Shown here piece after piece: positions 63,553-64,000 of a DNA stretch of 64,000 nt. The stretch covers positions 62,001 through 126,000 of the forward strand of contig NZ_LRRR01000002.1 in the NCBI RefSeq assembly GCF_001691415.1. The letters are read 5' to 3'. Source of the DNA: Pararhodobacter sp. CCB-MM2. GTDB lineage: Bacteria > Pseudomonadota > Alphaproteobacteria > Rhodobacterales > Rhodobacteraceae. Numbering within the stretch: the first letter of the stretch is position 1; each line of letters starts with the position of its first letter. The position numbers and the translations under genes were made by a program. Below the pieces are notes generated by a model. The model was not told the DNA's origin. It did not search any database and worked only from the letters and a program-made list of their open reading frames with translations.

Positions 63553-64000
63553 TGGACTATATCCTGATGGGGATCGGCGCGGTATTCACCGGGCCCGACC
63601 TGTTCACGCTGGGCGGCTTCGGCATTCCCGCCGCCCCCGCCATGCTGTTCCTCGGCCTGCTGACCGGCATCGCCGTCGGCGCCACGCCGGGTCTGGCCGG
63701 GCCGATGGCCATGGCCGTGTCGCTGCCGATCCTGATCTCGATCTTCGGGGTGCGGACCGAGGCCCTGCTGCCGGTCTTCGGCTTTCTGATCGGCATCATG
63801 AAGGGCGCGACCGTGGGCGGCGCGGTCCCGGCCATCCTGTTCAACATCCCCGGCACACCCGACGCCTTTATGACCACGCTGGACGGCCACCCGATGACCA
63901 AACGGGGCATGCCGAAACGCGCGCTGAAGGTGGCGCATCTGTCCTCGGTCAGCGGCGATACGCTGTCGGACATCGCCCTGTTTGTCTGCGCGCCCTTCCT
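63552..64000 (+). CDS. tctA: TTT-family large membrane subunit (TctA), cut by the window edge
   Basis: Only the first 149 codons are visible. They contain the TctA hallmarks GIAVGATPGLAGPMAMAVSL and FNIPGTPDAFMTTLDGHPMT. The start shares one base with the tctB stop. The rest continues past the right edge. Confidence 0.92.
   Translation, partial: MDYILMGIGAVFTGPDLFTLGGFGIPAAPAMLFLGLLTGIAVGATPGLAGPMAMAVSLPILISIFGVRTEALLPVFGFLIGIMKGATVGGAVPAILFNIPGTPDAFMTTLDGHPMTKRGMPKRALKVAHLSSVSGDTLSDIALFVCAPF

Overview
The window is high-GC, densely packed DNA with many 1- to 4-base gene overlaps (ATGA and TGATG junctions). It carries ABC, TRAP and tripartite tricarboxylate (TTT) uptake systems next to catabolic genes, GlxA-type AraC regulators and an HWE-type histidine kinase. 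This repertoire suggests an alphaproteobacterium of the Rhodobacterales (Paracoccus/Roseobacter-like). That placement is inferred from gene content and style; no rRNA gene is present. I saw no rRNA, tRNA, CRISPR array, transposase or phage gene.

Layout. 1-5576: an acyl-CoA type catabolic cluster with two CaiB/BaiF-family proteins, a Rieske oxygenase, a HicB-like small protein and a thiolase-like/DUF35 pair, around a divergent promoter with two matching palindromes. 5975-15789: one long minus-strand operon with MarR regulator, SDR, FAD oxidoreductase, Tat-exported family-5 solute-binding protein, DppBCDF-like permease and a second FAD oxidoreductase, headed by a tandem MarR operator. 16202-26110: a GntR-DHDPS-like lyase-aldehyde dehydrogenase-FAD oxidoreductase operon divergent from a ProVWX betaine-type transporter, with a GlxA-type regulator on each flank. 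26107-35801: a minus-strand operon (fumarase/aspartase-superfamily lyase, sulfurtransferase, MmgE/PrpD protein, GlcD-type FAD dehydrogenase, AhpD-like protein) divergent from a TctCBA transporter and an IclR regulator. This looks like a complete uptake and degradation module for an unidentified polycarboxylate.

35812-42063: glgX and a shortened glgC, two exported proteins (one L,D-transpeptidase-like) and an HWE histidine kinase. 42149-51454: a LysR-HTH/TrpD2-like fusion gene divergent from a TonB receptor and a siderophore ABC transporter, then a P1B-type metal ATPase with a TPC motif. 51911-54748: a Tat-exported molybdopterin-fold protein without the usual cysteine ligand, translationally coupled to a histidine kinase and a LuxR-type response regulator. 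54752-59949: LysR, gallate dioxygenase and a TRAP transporter. 59962-64000: a sulfatase and MarR gene divergent from a second TctCBA set that runs off the window edge, across a 42-bp near-perfect palindrome.

Together these are mostly self-contained modules of uptake system, degradative enzymes and dedicated regulator. The best candidates for something undescribed are the lyase/PrpD/sulfurtransferase/TTT module (26.1-35.8 kb), the cysteine-less molybdopterin-fold sensor operon (51.9-54.4 kb) and the LysR-TrpD2 fusion (42.1-43.6 kb).
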